A stretch of 43,103 nucleotides of DNA from Arthrobacter hankyongi (GCF_022012395.1 NZ_JAKLTQ010000031.1:1-43103), one strand, 5' to 3'; shown: positions 30,641 to 37,580, counted from the stretch's first letter. The notes: generated by a model from the letters alone, not told the origin. A program made the numbers and translations.

Positions 30641-32383
30641 TTACTTCTCCTTCGAAGGAATGACGGGCAGGTGGATGTAGCTGGGATGTGCGGCGCTGCA
30701 GAAAATCTGCTGCTCCGCGGTGGTGAAGTCTTCGGCGGTCACGTCGCCGGCCGGCTTGCCGCTGCCGGAGTTGCGGTCGTAGCACGGGAAATTGGAACTG
30801 GCGATGTCGACGCGGAGCCGGTGGCCCTTCTTGAAGACCTGGCTGGTCGCGGCGAGATCGATGGTGTATTCGTAGACCTGGCCCGGCTCCACCGGTGCGG
30901 GTTCGTCCATGCCGTGGCGGTAGCGGGCGCGGACGATCCCGTCTGCCACGCCCAGGGCCCGGCCGTCGGGCCAGACGTCGATGAGCTTGGCGGTGAAGTC
31001 CGTATCTCGCGCCGACGTCGCGGCATGCAGCGTGACGCGCAGCGGCCCGGTGACTTCCATGTCCTGCTCCAGGACCGGGCCGGTGAACCGCAGGATGTCG
31101 GTGCGGGCGTCCAGCCCGCGTTGGTCCCGGGGCCCGGGCATATAGCCGGCACCGCCGTCCGGACCGCCTTGGATCAGGGTGCCGCCGCCCACGGTGGGCA
31201 CCGGGTGGTGCGGATCGTGCGTGAAGCCGAGCCAGCGGTCGTCGTCGTCAGCCCCGGGGGCGGGTTCCTGCGGCGACAGGCCGCCGCCGGGCTGCAGGTA
31301 CCACTTCTGCCAGTCGGTGCGCGCCAGCGGCCATTCATTCTCCACACGCCAGACATTGGCCCCCATGACGAAGATCTGCACCGTCGGCAGCGTGGTCGGC
31401 GTGCCGTCGACGCTTTCGCGCAGGAACCGCAGCTGCTGCTCTTCCAGCCGGACGGCCAGGGCCGAGCCGGCGCCGAAGAACAGCTCCCCGGCCGCCCCGG
31501 TATAGTCCGCATGCGTCCAGGGCCCGATGATCAAGTGCTGGTTGGCGCGGGCCTCGGCGCTCTCGGCACCCTGCGAGATCGTGGTGAAGTTGTCCAGGGT
31601 GCCGCGGAGGAAGAGGTCGAACCAGCCGCCCACGTGCAGCGCCGGCACCTCGGTCCGCGTCCTGCGGTCCGCGTAGCTGATCCGCTTCCAGTAATCCGGC
31701 TCGGTTTCCTGCTCCAGCCACTTGGTCCAGCTCGGCAGGACGTCGCTGATGGCGCTCAGCGCGGTCAGCGGCAGGGTGCGGTAGCTGGACTCCATGTCCC
31801 GGGTCATGGCGAAAAAGGCGCCCAGCTGGCTGCCAACGTCCTCGCCGCGGGTGGCACGCTCGCCCAGCGTCTGCGCGGTCTTGAGCGTGTGCCAGCCCAG
31901 TGCCTGGCCAAGCTGGAGCGCGCCCTGGTTGAAGACCAGTCCGTCGCGGTAGTGGTGGGTGGCCACGATCGGCACGATGGCGGCCAGCCCCTTCGGGCGG
32001 TGGCCGCTGACGGCCAGCTGGGACATGCCCAGGTAGGACGGGCCGAACATGCATACCTGTCCGTTGGACCAGGGCTGGCCGAGCAGCCACTCAATGGTGT
32101 CCAGGCCGTCCTGGGTTTCGTTTTCGAAGGCCCAGAGCTCACCTTCGGACCGTGCCGTGCCCCGGCAGTTCTGTACGACGACGGCGAAGCCCGCCTCGAG
32201 CGCCGGTGCGACCGGCAGCGTCCGGCTCATCTGCTCGTTGTACGGGGTGCGCACCAGCAGGACCGGCCGCGGCTCCCCGCTGGACCTCCGGTACACCGTG
32301 GCGGCCAGCACCACGCCGTCGCGCATCGGCACGCCGGCGGACTCGCTGGAAGTGCTGGTCAAGGTTTCGATTGTCTCGGTCAT
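30641..32383 (-). CDS. CocE/NonD family serine hydrolase
   Basis: The 580-residue alpha/beta hydrolase of the X-Pro dipeptidyl-peptidase (S15)/cocaine-esterase group has YRRSSGEPRPVLLVRTPYN near residue 32, VVVQNCRGTARSEG near 68 (oxyanion region), and the nucleophile serine in MFGPSYLGMSQLA near 112-118. The likely acid is in the RGTLDNF region, with the histidine in IIGPWTH. The C-terminal beta-sandwich contains KKGHRLRVDIASSNFP. No signal peptide is seen, so it should be cytosolic. It hydrolyses an ester or amide. It is the first gene of the importer operon, with a regulatory palindrome 101-115 nt upstream, and its 3' end contains the ribosome binding site of the binding-protein gene. Confidence 0.88.
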   Translation of the reverse strand: MTETIETLTSTSSESAGVPMRDGVVLAATVYRRSSGEPRPVLLVRTPYNEQMSRTLPVAPALEAGFAVVVQNCRGTARSEGELWAFENETQDGLDTIEWLLGQPWSNGQVCMFGPSYLGMSQLAVSGHRPKGLAAIVPIVATHHYRDGLVFNQGALQLGQALGWHTLKTAQTLGERATRGEDVGSQLGAFFAMTRDMESSYRTLPLTALSAISDVLPSWTKWLEQETEPDYWKRISYADRRTRTEVPALHVGGWFDLFLRGTLDNFTTISQGAESAEARANQHLIIGPWTHADYTGAAGELFFGAGSALAVRLEEQQLRFLRESVDGTPTTLPTVQIFVMGANVWRVENEWPLARTDWQKWYLQPGGGLSPQEPAPGADDDDRWLGFTHDPHHPVPTVGGGTLIQGGPDGGAGYMPGPRDQRGLDARTDILRFTGPVLEQDMEVTGPLRVTLHAATSARDTDFTAKLIDVWPDGRALGVADGIVRARYRHGMDEPAPVEPGQVYEYTIDLAATSQVFKKGHRLRVDIASSNFPCYDRNSGSGKPAGDVTAEDFTTAEQQIFCSAAHPSYIHLPVIPSKEK

Positions 32384-32437
32384 GGCGCCGTGTGTGCCTG
32401 CCTTTCATCACCGGTGATCGTGCCGCCTCCGCGGCCC

Positions 32438-32455
32438 GTGTGAGCCGTCTCACAC
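32438..32455. promoter_or_regulatory. Palindrome GTGTGAG-N4-CTCACAC upstream of the hydrolase gene
   Basis: Perfect 7-bp arms (32438-32444 and 32449-32455) flank CCGT, centred about 64 nt upstream of the hydrolase start codon. The position suits a repressor operator close to the promoter. The half-sites TGAG/CTCA resemble those of the distal palindrome but face the other way. No regulator is assigned. Confidence 0.45.
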
Positions 32456-32483
32456 AAGCTACTGGAGCATCCGAGGCGATCCC

Positions 32484-32498
32484 GTCTCATTTTGAGAC
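32484..32498. promoter_or_regulatory. Putative activator site upstream of the hydrolase/liv operon
   Basis: GTCTCA-TTT-TGAGAC matches the core at 22864-22878 in 14 of 15 positions. It lies 101-115 nt upstream of the hydrolase start, against 94-108 nt for the LLM copy. Shared sequence, spacing and orientation suggest one regulator for both operons. Confidence 0.6.
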
Positions 32499-32616
32499 CC
32501 CTTCCGCGGCCCGGTCCGGGCATGCGGATGCCAGTCCCCGCACAGGCAGCGGGACGGGGACAGGGTGGATTCCGTTGGAAAATTTTATTATTGGTGCTGC
32601 AACGCATTGCGGTTCA

Positions 32617-32653
32617 GGCCCGCGCCGCCGGCCTTACCCGGCCGGCGCGGGCC
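32617..32653 (-). terminator. GC hairpin downstream of the orphan binding-protein gene
   Basis: GGCCCGCGCCG (32617-32627) pairs with CGGCGCGGGCC (32643-32653) with further GC pairing inside. It lies about 80 nt beyond the stop at 32736 on the minus strand. An A/T-rich stretch follows further on. Confidence 0.45.
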
Positions 32654-32735
32654 TGCGGCTGCAGCCCAGGCGCCCAGCCGTGCAGCAGCGACACTCCCCC
32701 GCCTGCCGCTGCTGCACAGATACCCGCCCGGGAAC

Positions 32736-33713
32736 CTATTGCGGCAGCAGCGCCTCCATGTCCGGAACCTGCTCGATCAGCCCGTTCTTCAGCGAAATGT
32801 CCGCCACCTGCTGGATCGACTCCGCATTGACCTCCTGGGCGAACTTGGGCAGGGTCAACTGCTTGATCACCGCCGGGTCCAGCTGCGTGTACTCGGGCAG
32901 GATGGCGCGGACCTTGTCCGGGTTCTCCTGGGCGAACTGCTGGGATTTCTTCATGGCCCTGATGAAGGCCTGGGTTGCCTCCGGCTTCTGCCGGGCAATC
33001 TGGTCCGAGGTGAAATACACCGCCACGGTCAGGTCGTCCACCGGATGGGCATAGTTGGAGAAGACCGGCACGGCACCGTCGCCCTTGGCGATGGTCACAA
33101 ACGGTTCCACTGCCGCGATCGCGTCCACGTTGCCCTTCTGCAGGGCGGCGCGCATGTCCGGGAACGGCATTTCCACGAACTCCAGCTTCTTTGCGTCCCC
33201 GCCGGCCTCGGCCACCGCCTCGCGGATGGTGGAGTCCGAAATGTTGTTCAGCGTGTTGACGGCGATCTTCCTGCCGGCCAGGTCCTGGATTTCCTTGATG
33301 TCGCTGCCCGGCTTGACCAGCACGGCGGCAAAGTCCGCGTCCTGGTCGCCCGTCGAGGAGGAACCGCTGGCCACCATCTTCAGCGGCAGTCCCTTGGAGC
33401 GGGCGATGACCAGCGAGGTGACATTGCTGAAGCCGAAGTCCATCTGGCCGGTGGTGATGGCCGGGACAATCGCGGCGCCGCCCTGCGCCTGGGTGAGCTC
33501 GACGTCGAGTCCTTCCTCCCGGAAGATGCCCTCCTTCACGCCGAGGTAGATCGGAGCGACGTCCACGATCGGGATGACACCGACGTTGATGTGGGTTAGT
33601 CCGGGACTGCCTTCGGCCGCCGGCGCGGATGCACCGCTGGAGGGACTGCCGCCGCCGCAGGCGGACAGGGCCAGGACGGCGGCGACGGCCAGGGCTGCTC
33701 TGATGTTCTTCAC
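32736..33713 (-). CDS. Orphan ABC substrate-binding lipoprotein (NMT1/SsuA-like)
   Basis: The 325-residue precursor has a signal peptide with lipobox LALSAC. A fold of the nitrate/sulfonate/taurine/thiamine-precursor type follows: INVGVIPIVDVAPIYLGVKEGIFREEGLDVEL, GQMDFGFSNV and LAGRKIAVNTLNN. The start is GTG at 33713 with GGAG 7 nt upstream; longer frames to 33770 lack a site. No permease or ATPase gene is next to it, so it must share one encoded elsewhere or act as a sensor. Its promoter carries an ACTATCT-N4-ATATAGT element that also covers the vanA promoter at 37586-37603. An aromatic ligand related to vanillate is therefore a reasonable prediction, though inference. Confidence 0.87.
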   Translation of the reverse strand: MKNIRAALAVAAVLALSACGGGSPSSGASAPAAEGSPGLTHINVGVIPIVDVAPIYLGVKEGIFREEGLDVELTQAQGGAAIVPAITTGQMDFGFSNVTSLVIARSKGLPLKMVASGSSSTGDQDADFAAVLVKPGSDIKEIQDLAGRKIAVNTLNNISDSTIREAVAEAGGDAKKLEFVEMPFPDMRAALQKGNVDAIAAVEPFVTIAKGDGAVPVFSNYAHPVDDLTVAVYFTSDQIARQKPEATQAFIRAMKKSQQFAQENPDKVRAILPEYTQLDPAVIKQLTLPKFAQEVNAESIQQVADISLKNGLIEQVPDMEALLPQ

Positions 33714-33763
33714 GTATTTGCTCCAGATTGAGAATCCACCGGCAGAGGAAGTGATGCCGGCCA

Positions 33764-33796
33764 CACACACTATCTATGTATATAGTGTGTGGTCAA
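33764..33796 (-). promoter_or_regulatory. Promoter with VanR-like operator for the orphan binding protein
   Basis: On the minus strand TTGACC (33796-33791) and GATAGT (33774-33769) are 16 nt apart. Over them lies the palindrome CACACACTAT (33764-33773), N8, ATAGTGTGTG (33782-33791). The inner sequence ACTATCT-N4-ATATAGT is shared with the vanA promoter. A repressor bound here would block RNA polymerase. Confidence 0.6.
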
Positions 33797-33985
33797 GGGA
33801 TTCGGCCGGAGCCCCGCGCGATCACTCCTCGGTGAAGGTGTGGGCCAGCACCCAGGGGGTGGCTGACGGTTTCGCAGATAGTCAGGAAGATCCGCAGCAG
33901 GTCCAGCCCCGCGGCCAGCCTCCGGATGCGCGGTGATGTGGGAGTGAAGTAGGGCCGGCAGCGGCAAATATGGTCAGATAAGACT

Positions 33986-34594
33986 ATGCGGGCCGATTTC
34001 TCCCCCAAGGATATGAGCTCCCTGGACTTCTACAAGCTGCTGACCTCGGTCATCATCCCCCGGCCGATCGCCTGGGTGTCCAGCACCAGTGCGGACGGCA
34101 CCGACAATCTGGCACCACATTCCTTCTTCACGGTGGCCTCGACCAAACCGCCGATCGTCCAGTTCACGCCGACGGCACGCAAGGACACGCTGAACAACGT
34201 CGAGGCCACCGGCGAGTTCGTGGTGAATTTCGCGGCCGAGGAACTGTTCTCGAAGGTCAACGACACCGGCACCAATTTTCCGCCCGAGATGTCCGAGTTC
34301 GACGCCGCGGGCCTGACCCGGGAGCCGAGCCTCGCCGTGCGTCCCCCGCGCGTCGCCGAATCCCCGGTGGCCCTCGAGTGCAGGCTCCACGAGGTCATCC
34401 CGGTAGGCAATTCGTTCCTGGTCCTCGGGGAAGTGGTGCATGCCGCCGTCCGCACGGATATGCTTTCCGGCAGCCATCCGGAGTCCCGCCGGCTCAAGCC
34501 GCTGGCGCGGCTGGGGCGCAATGAGTGGAGCACGCTGGGCGAGATCCTCGAGATCGCCCGCATCCCCTACAGCGAGTGGGAGCAGCGCCCCTAA
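33986..34594 (+). CDS. Flavin reductase-like FMN-binding protein
   Basis: The 202-residue protein has the flavin-reductase-like split barrel of the group that begins with the D-F-Y-K-L-L-T-S-V-I-I-P-R-P-I-A-W-V-S-T pattern (here DFYKLLTSVIIPRPIAWVSS). It also has NLAPHSFFTVASTKPPIVQF near residue 40 and DTLNNVEATGEFVVNF near 68. This group binds FMN; many members are of unknown function and some are flavin reductases or oxidoreductases. A role supplying reduced flavin or in aromatic metabolism fits the neighbours but is not shown. No clear Shine-Dalgarno sequence precedes the ATG. The gene is divergent from the orphan binding protein and followed by a 9-bp hairpin. Confidence 0.83.
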   Translation: MRADFSPKDMSSLDFYKLLTSVIIPRPIAWVSSTSADGTDNLAPHSFFTVASTKPPIVQFTPTARKDTLNNVEATGEFVVNFAAEELFSKVNDTGTNFPPEMSEFDAAGLTREPSLAVRPPRVAESPVALECRLHEVIPVGNSFLVLGEVVHAAVRTDMLSGSHPESRRLKPLARLGRNEWSTLGEILEIARIPYSEWEQRP

Positions 34595-34626
34595 CCCGCA
34601 CCCCTCTCCGATCGACTTGCCACCTA

Positions 34627-34654
34627 ACGACCTTTCCAGCCGCGAAAAGGTCGT
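34627..34654. terminator. Hairpin between convergent genes
   Basis: ACGACCTTT (34627-34635) and AAAGGTCGT (34646-34654) are perfect 9-bp arms around a 10-nt loop. It lies between the flavin-protein stop and the small membrane-protein stop and can serve both strands. Confidence 0.6.
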
Positions 34655-34700
34655 GACCCGTCAAGCCGATGGGCGGGGCGGTCGATGGGAGGATCGGGGG

Positions 34701-34928
34701 TTATTTTTTGCGGCCGAAGACGAAGTAGGCGATCGGGCCGACGTAGTTCACAAAGCAGGCCGCCGCCCAGGCGCCCTTGGACCCGTTGATTTGCTCCGCC
34801 GGGCGTTTGCGCAGGTCCATCAGGGCTGCCGTCAGCAGCGCCAACTGGCCGGCCGCGAAGACCAGAAGGGACACCTTCTGCCGTCCGTTAAGTTCGCGCC
34901 AGGACTTCTTCCTGCGTCGCATCTTCAT
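34701..34928 (-). CDS. Small membrane protein with PLDc_N-like domain
   Basis: This 75-residue protein has a very basic N-terminus (KMRRRKKSWREL), a hydrophobic segment (VSLLVFAAGQLALLTAALMDL), a short polar loop, and a second hydrophobic segment (ACFVNYVGPIAYFVFG) ending G-R-K-K. This two-helix hairpin with P-I-A-Y-F-V-F-G-R matches the PLDc_N domain (phospholipase D nuclease N-terminal) found alone in many actinobacterial small membrane proteins. Function is unknown. AGGAGG is 6 nt before the ATG. It is divergent from the MhuD-like gene, with about 70 nt between them. Confidence 0.82.
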   Translation of the reverse strand: MKMRRRKKSWRELNGRQKVSLLVFAAGQLALLTAALMDLRKRPAEQINGSKGAWAAACFVNYVGPIAYFVFGRKK

Positions 34929-34985
34929 CGCATTCCTCCTGCCGTAACGTTGTCATCTGCGCCCAGTGTAATCCGCGCCACGGCG

Positions 34986-34997
34986 CATAATGGGCCC
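34986..34997 (+). promoter_or_regulatory. -10 element of a probable leaderless promoter
   Basis: CATAAT (34986-34991) ends 6 nt before the ATG at 34998, giving a transcript that starts at or beside the start codon. No Shine-Dalgarno sequence is present. The arrangement and the GGGCCC spacer mirror those before 5747 (GTGCCC). Confidence 0.5.
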
Positions 34998-35327
34998 ATG
35001 AGCATCATTAAAATCAACGCGATCACTGTTCCCGCGGATTCCGGCGACGAACTCGCCAAGCGCTTCGCCGCCCGTGCCGGCGCCGTGGACAACCAGGACG
35101 GCTTCGAGGGCTTCGAACTGCTCCAGCCCACCGACGAGCGCACCACCTGGCTGGTGGTGACCCGCTGGCGCGACGAGGAATCCTTCCAGGCCTGGTCCAC
35201 TTCCCGCGCCTTCGCCCAGGGCCATGCGCAGGAATCCGGCGAGGCTCCGGCCCAGAAGCCCGTGGGCCTTTCCTCCGAGCTGTGGAGCTACAAAGTGGCC
35301 GGCGGCAGCGCCGGAAACACCAAGTAA
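34998..35327 (+). CDS. MhuD-like antibiotic biosynthesis monooxygenase domain protein (probable heme-degrading)
   Basis: The 109-residue protein is a dimeric ferredoxin-fold ABM-domain protein resembling mycobacterial MhuD and staphylococcal IsdG: MSIIKINAITVPADSGDELA, KRFAARAGAVDNQDGFEGFELL, TWLVVTRWRDEESFQAW. N7 and W66 fall at the positions that matter in MhuD (recalled numbering). The heme-ligand histidine, H75 in MhuD, is matched here by H76, one position off. Heme cleavage with iron release in the cytosol is the likely role, but small ABM proteins can also act on quinols. The transcript appears leaderless. It ends at a hairpin convergent with vanB. Confidence 0.78.
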   Translation: MSIIKINAITVPADSGDELAKRFAARAGAVDNQDGFEGFELLQPTDERTTWLVVTRWRDEESFQAWSTSRAFAQGHAQESGEAPAQKPVGLSSELWSYKVAGGSAGNTK

Positions 35328-35336
35328 CCAGGAAAC

Positions 35337-35364
35337 GGGGTAGGGCGCTCCCGCGCCCCACCCC
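35337..35364. terminator. Hairpin between convergent genes
   Basis: GGGGTAGGGCGC (35337-35348) pairs with GCGCCCCACCCC (35353-35364) with one mismatch around TCCC. It lies between the MhuD-like stop and the vanB stop. Confidence 0.6.
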
Positions 35365-35385
35365 GGACCTGTGACCGGCGGACGG

Positions 35386-36399
35386 TCAGGACACCTCGAT
35401 GGTGACCACCGCCGGCCCGCGGGACGGCTCGGCATCGGACCGGGAACCGGTTGCCGAGGTGACCGCCCGCGAGACGCAGCAGCACATCTTTTCGGTGGCC
35501 TTCTGCTGGCGCTCGCTGTAGAACACGTCGCGGTGGTCGATGCCGCCGTCGAGCTGCAGAATGCGCACCTCGCACAGGCCGCACTCACCCTTGCGGCAGT
35601 CGAACATCATGTCCACGCCCGCGTCTTCCAGGGCCTCCAGCATGGATCGGCCCTGCCCCACCTTGGCCTCCACGCCCAGCCGCGGGATCCGGACCAGGAA
35701 CTCCTCCGGGTCGTACCAGCCGGAGTTGCCGAAGGTTTCGTAGCGCAGGTTGGGCAGGTTCAGCTCCCGCTCCAGCCACGAACGCCGGACTGCGTCCATC
35801 AGCCGGATCGGCCCGCACATATACAGCTCGGTGTCCAGATCCAGGCCGGCCACCAGGGCGTCCACGTCCAGGATGCCGGACTCTTCGTCCGCATGGACGC
35901 GCAGCCTCTCCCCGTGCTCGGCCTGCAGCTCGGCCAGGTAAGCCATCGCACTCCGGCTCCTGCCGGCATAGACCAACTGGTAGTCGGCCTTGACGTTCCT
36001 CAGCACCCGGGCCATGTTCATGATCGCGGTGATGCCGATGCCGCCGGCCAGCAGCACGTAGCGTTCCGCCCCGACGCGCAGCGGGAAGTTCTGCAGCGGC
36101 TGGGTGATCCGGAGGGTGTCCCCCGGCTGCAGGGTGTGCATGTAGACGGACCCGCCCCGGGAGGCCGGCGCCTTGAACACGCTGATCACCAGGCGTTCGC
36201 CGCCGTCGTCGGCCTCGACCACCGAATAGGAGCGCTTCGCCGCCTCGCCGTCGATCTGCACATAGAGGTCGATGTGCGAGCCGGCGTCGGCGCGCTTCGG
36301 TTTTTCCGGTGCCAGTTCGATCCGCCGGATGTCCGGAGCCACGTCCCGGACCGCCACGACGACGGCGGACTGCCAGACCTCGCTGTTGGTTGCTGCCAT
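35386..36399 (-). CDS. vanB: Vanillate O-demethylase reductase subunit
   Basis: The 337-residue reductase has an N-terminal FMN-binding ferredoxin-reductase barrel (AGSHIDLYVQIDGEAAKRSYSV near residue 40), an NAD-binding half (LLAGGIGITAIMNMARVL near 125 and ELYMCGPIRLMDAV near 212), and a C-terminal plant-type [2Fe-2S] domain (DCRKGECGLCEV near 265, last cysteine ligand in MCCCVSRA). This is the order of phthalate-dioxygenase-reductase type partners. It passes electrons from NADH to the Rieske oxygenase VanA encoded 15 nt upstream in the same operon. The C-terminus extends about 20 residues beyond the cluster domain with a low-complexity tail. Assignment to vanillate rests on VanA and the VanR-like operator. 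Confidence 0.88.
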   Translation of the reverse strand: MAATNSEVWQSAVVVAVRDVAPDIRRIELAPEKPKRADAGSHIDLYVQIDGEAAKRSYSVVEADDGGERLVISVFKAPASRGGSVYMHTLQPGDTLRITQPLQNFPLRVGAERYVLLAGGIGITAIMNMARVLRNVKADYQLVYAGRSRSAMAYLAELQAEHGERLRVHADEESGILDVDALVAGLDLDTELYMCGPIRLMDAVRRSWLERELNLPNLRYETFGNSGWYDPEEFLVRIPRLGVEAKVGQGRSMLEALEDAGVDMMFDCRKGECGLCEVRILQLDGGIDHRDVFYSERQQKATEKMCCCVSRAVTSATGSRSDAEPSRGPAVVTIEVS

Positions 36400-36414
36400 G
36401 GTGTTTCCGCCGCC

Positions 36415-37515
36415 CTACAGTGCCGCCGCCAGGCGGCCCTCGGCCACCAGCATCCGTTCGATCAGCCGGCGCACCCACATGCCGCCGGCGTCGATGTTCA
36501 GGCTGTAGAACTCGTAGTCCGGGTTGGCATCGATGGCCTCCTGCTGGGCCTTGAGCATCTCCTCGTCCTCGCCGAAGACGCCGTGGACGCCGTTGCGCAG
36601 CTGCGTGGTGATCAGCTGGCTTTCCAGCCGGTAGTTGCGCATGAAGGCCCAGAAGTAGTGGCAGGTCTTGTCCGTTTCCGGGCTGATGGTATTCATCACG
36701 TAGCCGTTGACACCCTGGCTGCGGTCCCCTTCGGGGGCGCCGGTGCCGGCCTTGGCCACGCCGACGTCGATGCAGATGGTCGAGGGAGCCTCGAACCGGA
36801 TGATCTGCCAGCGGTCCACCTTGCCCTCGAAGCCGGGGAACTTGTCCCGCATGTTCTTGAGCCAGAACGGCGGGGCGTCGATGTTGTGCATCCAGCGGGA
36901 CACGGTAACGGTACGGTCATCGTGGGTGACCTCGAAGTCGGACTCGCTCAGCTCATCCTGGCCGATGCTGGAGGAGTGCACGAATTCCTCGTGGGTGAGG
37001 TCCATCAGGTTGTCCAACACCAGCTGGTAGTTGCAGGGCGCGTAGATGGTCTCGCCGTCGCCGGCCCATTCCTCGGAGGCCATCTGGTGCATGTCCGGGA
37101 CCAGGTCCGGGTCCGCCTGGGCAGGATCACCCAGCCAGACCCAGACGAAGCGGTGCCGTTCCACCACCGGGAAGGAGGGCACCGTGGCGCTCGGGTTGAT
37201 GGTCTCCTGTGCCGGCATCGAGGTGCAGCGGCCGGCCGAGTTGTACCGGATGCCGTGGTAAGGGCACTGGATCTCGTCCTTGCCTACCACCTTGCCCAGG
37301 GACAGCGGGGCGAGGCGGTGCCAGCAGGCGTCCGCCAGCGCCACGGCCTTGCCGTCCTCGGTGCGGTAGAGGGCCAGCGGACGGTCGGCGATCCGGCGGG
37401 CCATCGGCTTGCGCGTGACCTCGTGATCCCACGCGGCAACGTACCAGGCGTTCAGCGGATGGGCGAGGGTCTTATTGGTGGTGGTATTGCGGGTCTGGAC
37501 TTCTGTCACAGCCAT
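36415..37515 (-). CDS. vanA: Vanillate O-demethylase oxygenase subunit (Rieske)
   Basis: The 366-residue oxygenase opens with PLNAWYVAAWDHEV, typical of VanA. The Rieske [2Fe-2S] ligands are C64, H66, C84 and H87 (ACWHRLAPLS and CPYHGIRY). The mononuclear iron site is in NLMDLTHEEFVHSS near residue 170. It removes the methoxy group of vanillate, giving protocatechuate and formaldehyde, with electrons from VanB. The annotated ATG at 37515 has its AAGGA directly adjacent. The GTG two codons later (37509) has GGAAGG at 7 nt and may be the true start. Its promoter (37584-37612) is covered by a palindrome, and a 24-bp VanR-type operator lies just downstream of the transcription start. Other methoxybenzoates are possible substrates. 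Confidence 0.87.
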   Translation of the reverse strand: MAVTEVQTRNTTTNKTLAHPLNAWYVAAWDHEVTRKPMARRIADRPLALYRTEDGKAVALADACWHRLAPLSLGKVVGKDEIQCPYHGIRYNSAGRCTSMPAQETINPSATVPSFPVVERHRFVWVWLGDPAQADPDLVPDMHQMASEEWAGDGETIYAPCNYQLVLDNLMDLTHEEFVHSSSIGQDELSESDFEVTHDDRTVTVSRWMHNIDAPPFWLKNMRDKFPGFEGKVDRWQIIRFEAPSTICIDVGVAKAGTGAPEGDRSQGVNGYVMNTISPETDKTCHYFWAFMRNYRLESQLITTQLRNGVHGVFGEDEEMLKAQQEAIDANPDYEFYSLNIDAGGMWVRRLIERMLVAEGRLAAAL

Positions 37516-37548
37516 TCCTTCCCGGATGCAGGTGCTCGAAACCTCTCC

Positions 37549-37572
37549 AACTAACTATCTACATAGTTAGTA
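37549..37572. promoter_or_regulatory. VanR-type operator downstream of the vanA transcription start
   Basis: AACTAACTAT (37549-37558), spacer CTAC, ATAGTTAGTA (37563-37572): two 10-bp arms with a 4-nt spacer, 9 of 10 positions complementary. The same architecture and the same half-site start (AACTAACTA) are recalled for the VanR operator of Corynebacterium glutamicum. It lies at about +5 to +28 of the predicted vanA transcript, a repressor position. Confidence 0.7.
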
Positions 37573-37580
37573 TGCTGCGT

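Larger units (their letters stand above)
32384..32735. other. 352-nt intergenic region with palindromes and a hairpin
   Basis: No gene is supported here. It contains two palindromes near the hydrolase gene (32438-32455 and 32484-32498), an AT-rich patch near 32580-32592, and a GC hairpin (32617-32653) downstream of the orphan binding-protein gene. Confidence 0.6.

Noticed and set aside
32736-33770. Longer start for the orphan binding protein at 33770
   Set aside because: It would place 19 residues before the signal peptide and overlap the promoter and operator. The GTG at 33713 has GGAG at the right distance.
33797-33985. Possible decayed gene on the minus strand upstream of the flavin-protein gene
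   Set aside because: Two phases look faintly protein-like (a Leu-rich helix, then LAHTFTEE before a stop), but no family was recognised and the length is too short to call a pseudogene.
35371-37554. 727-codon plus-strand frame opposite vanB and vanA
   Set aside because: It crosses both convincing van genes, with His/Asp/Gly-rich shadow composition.
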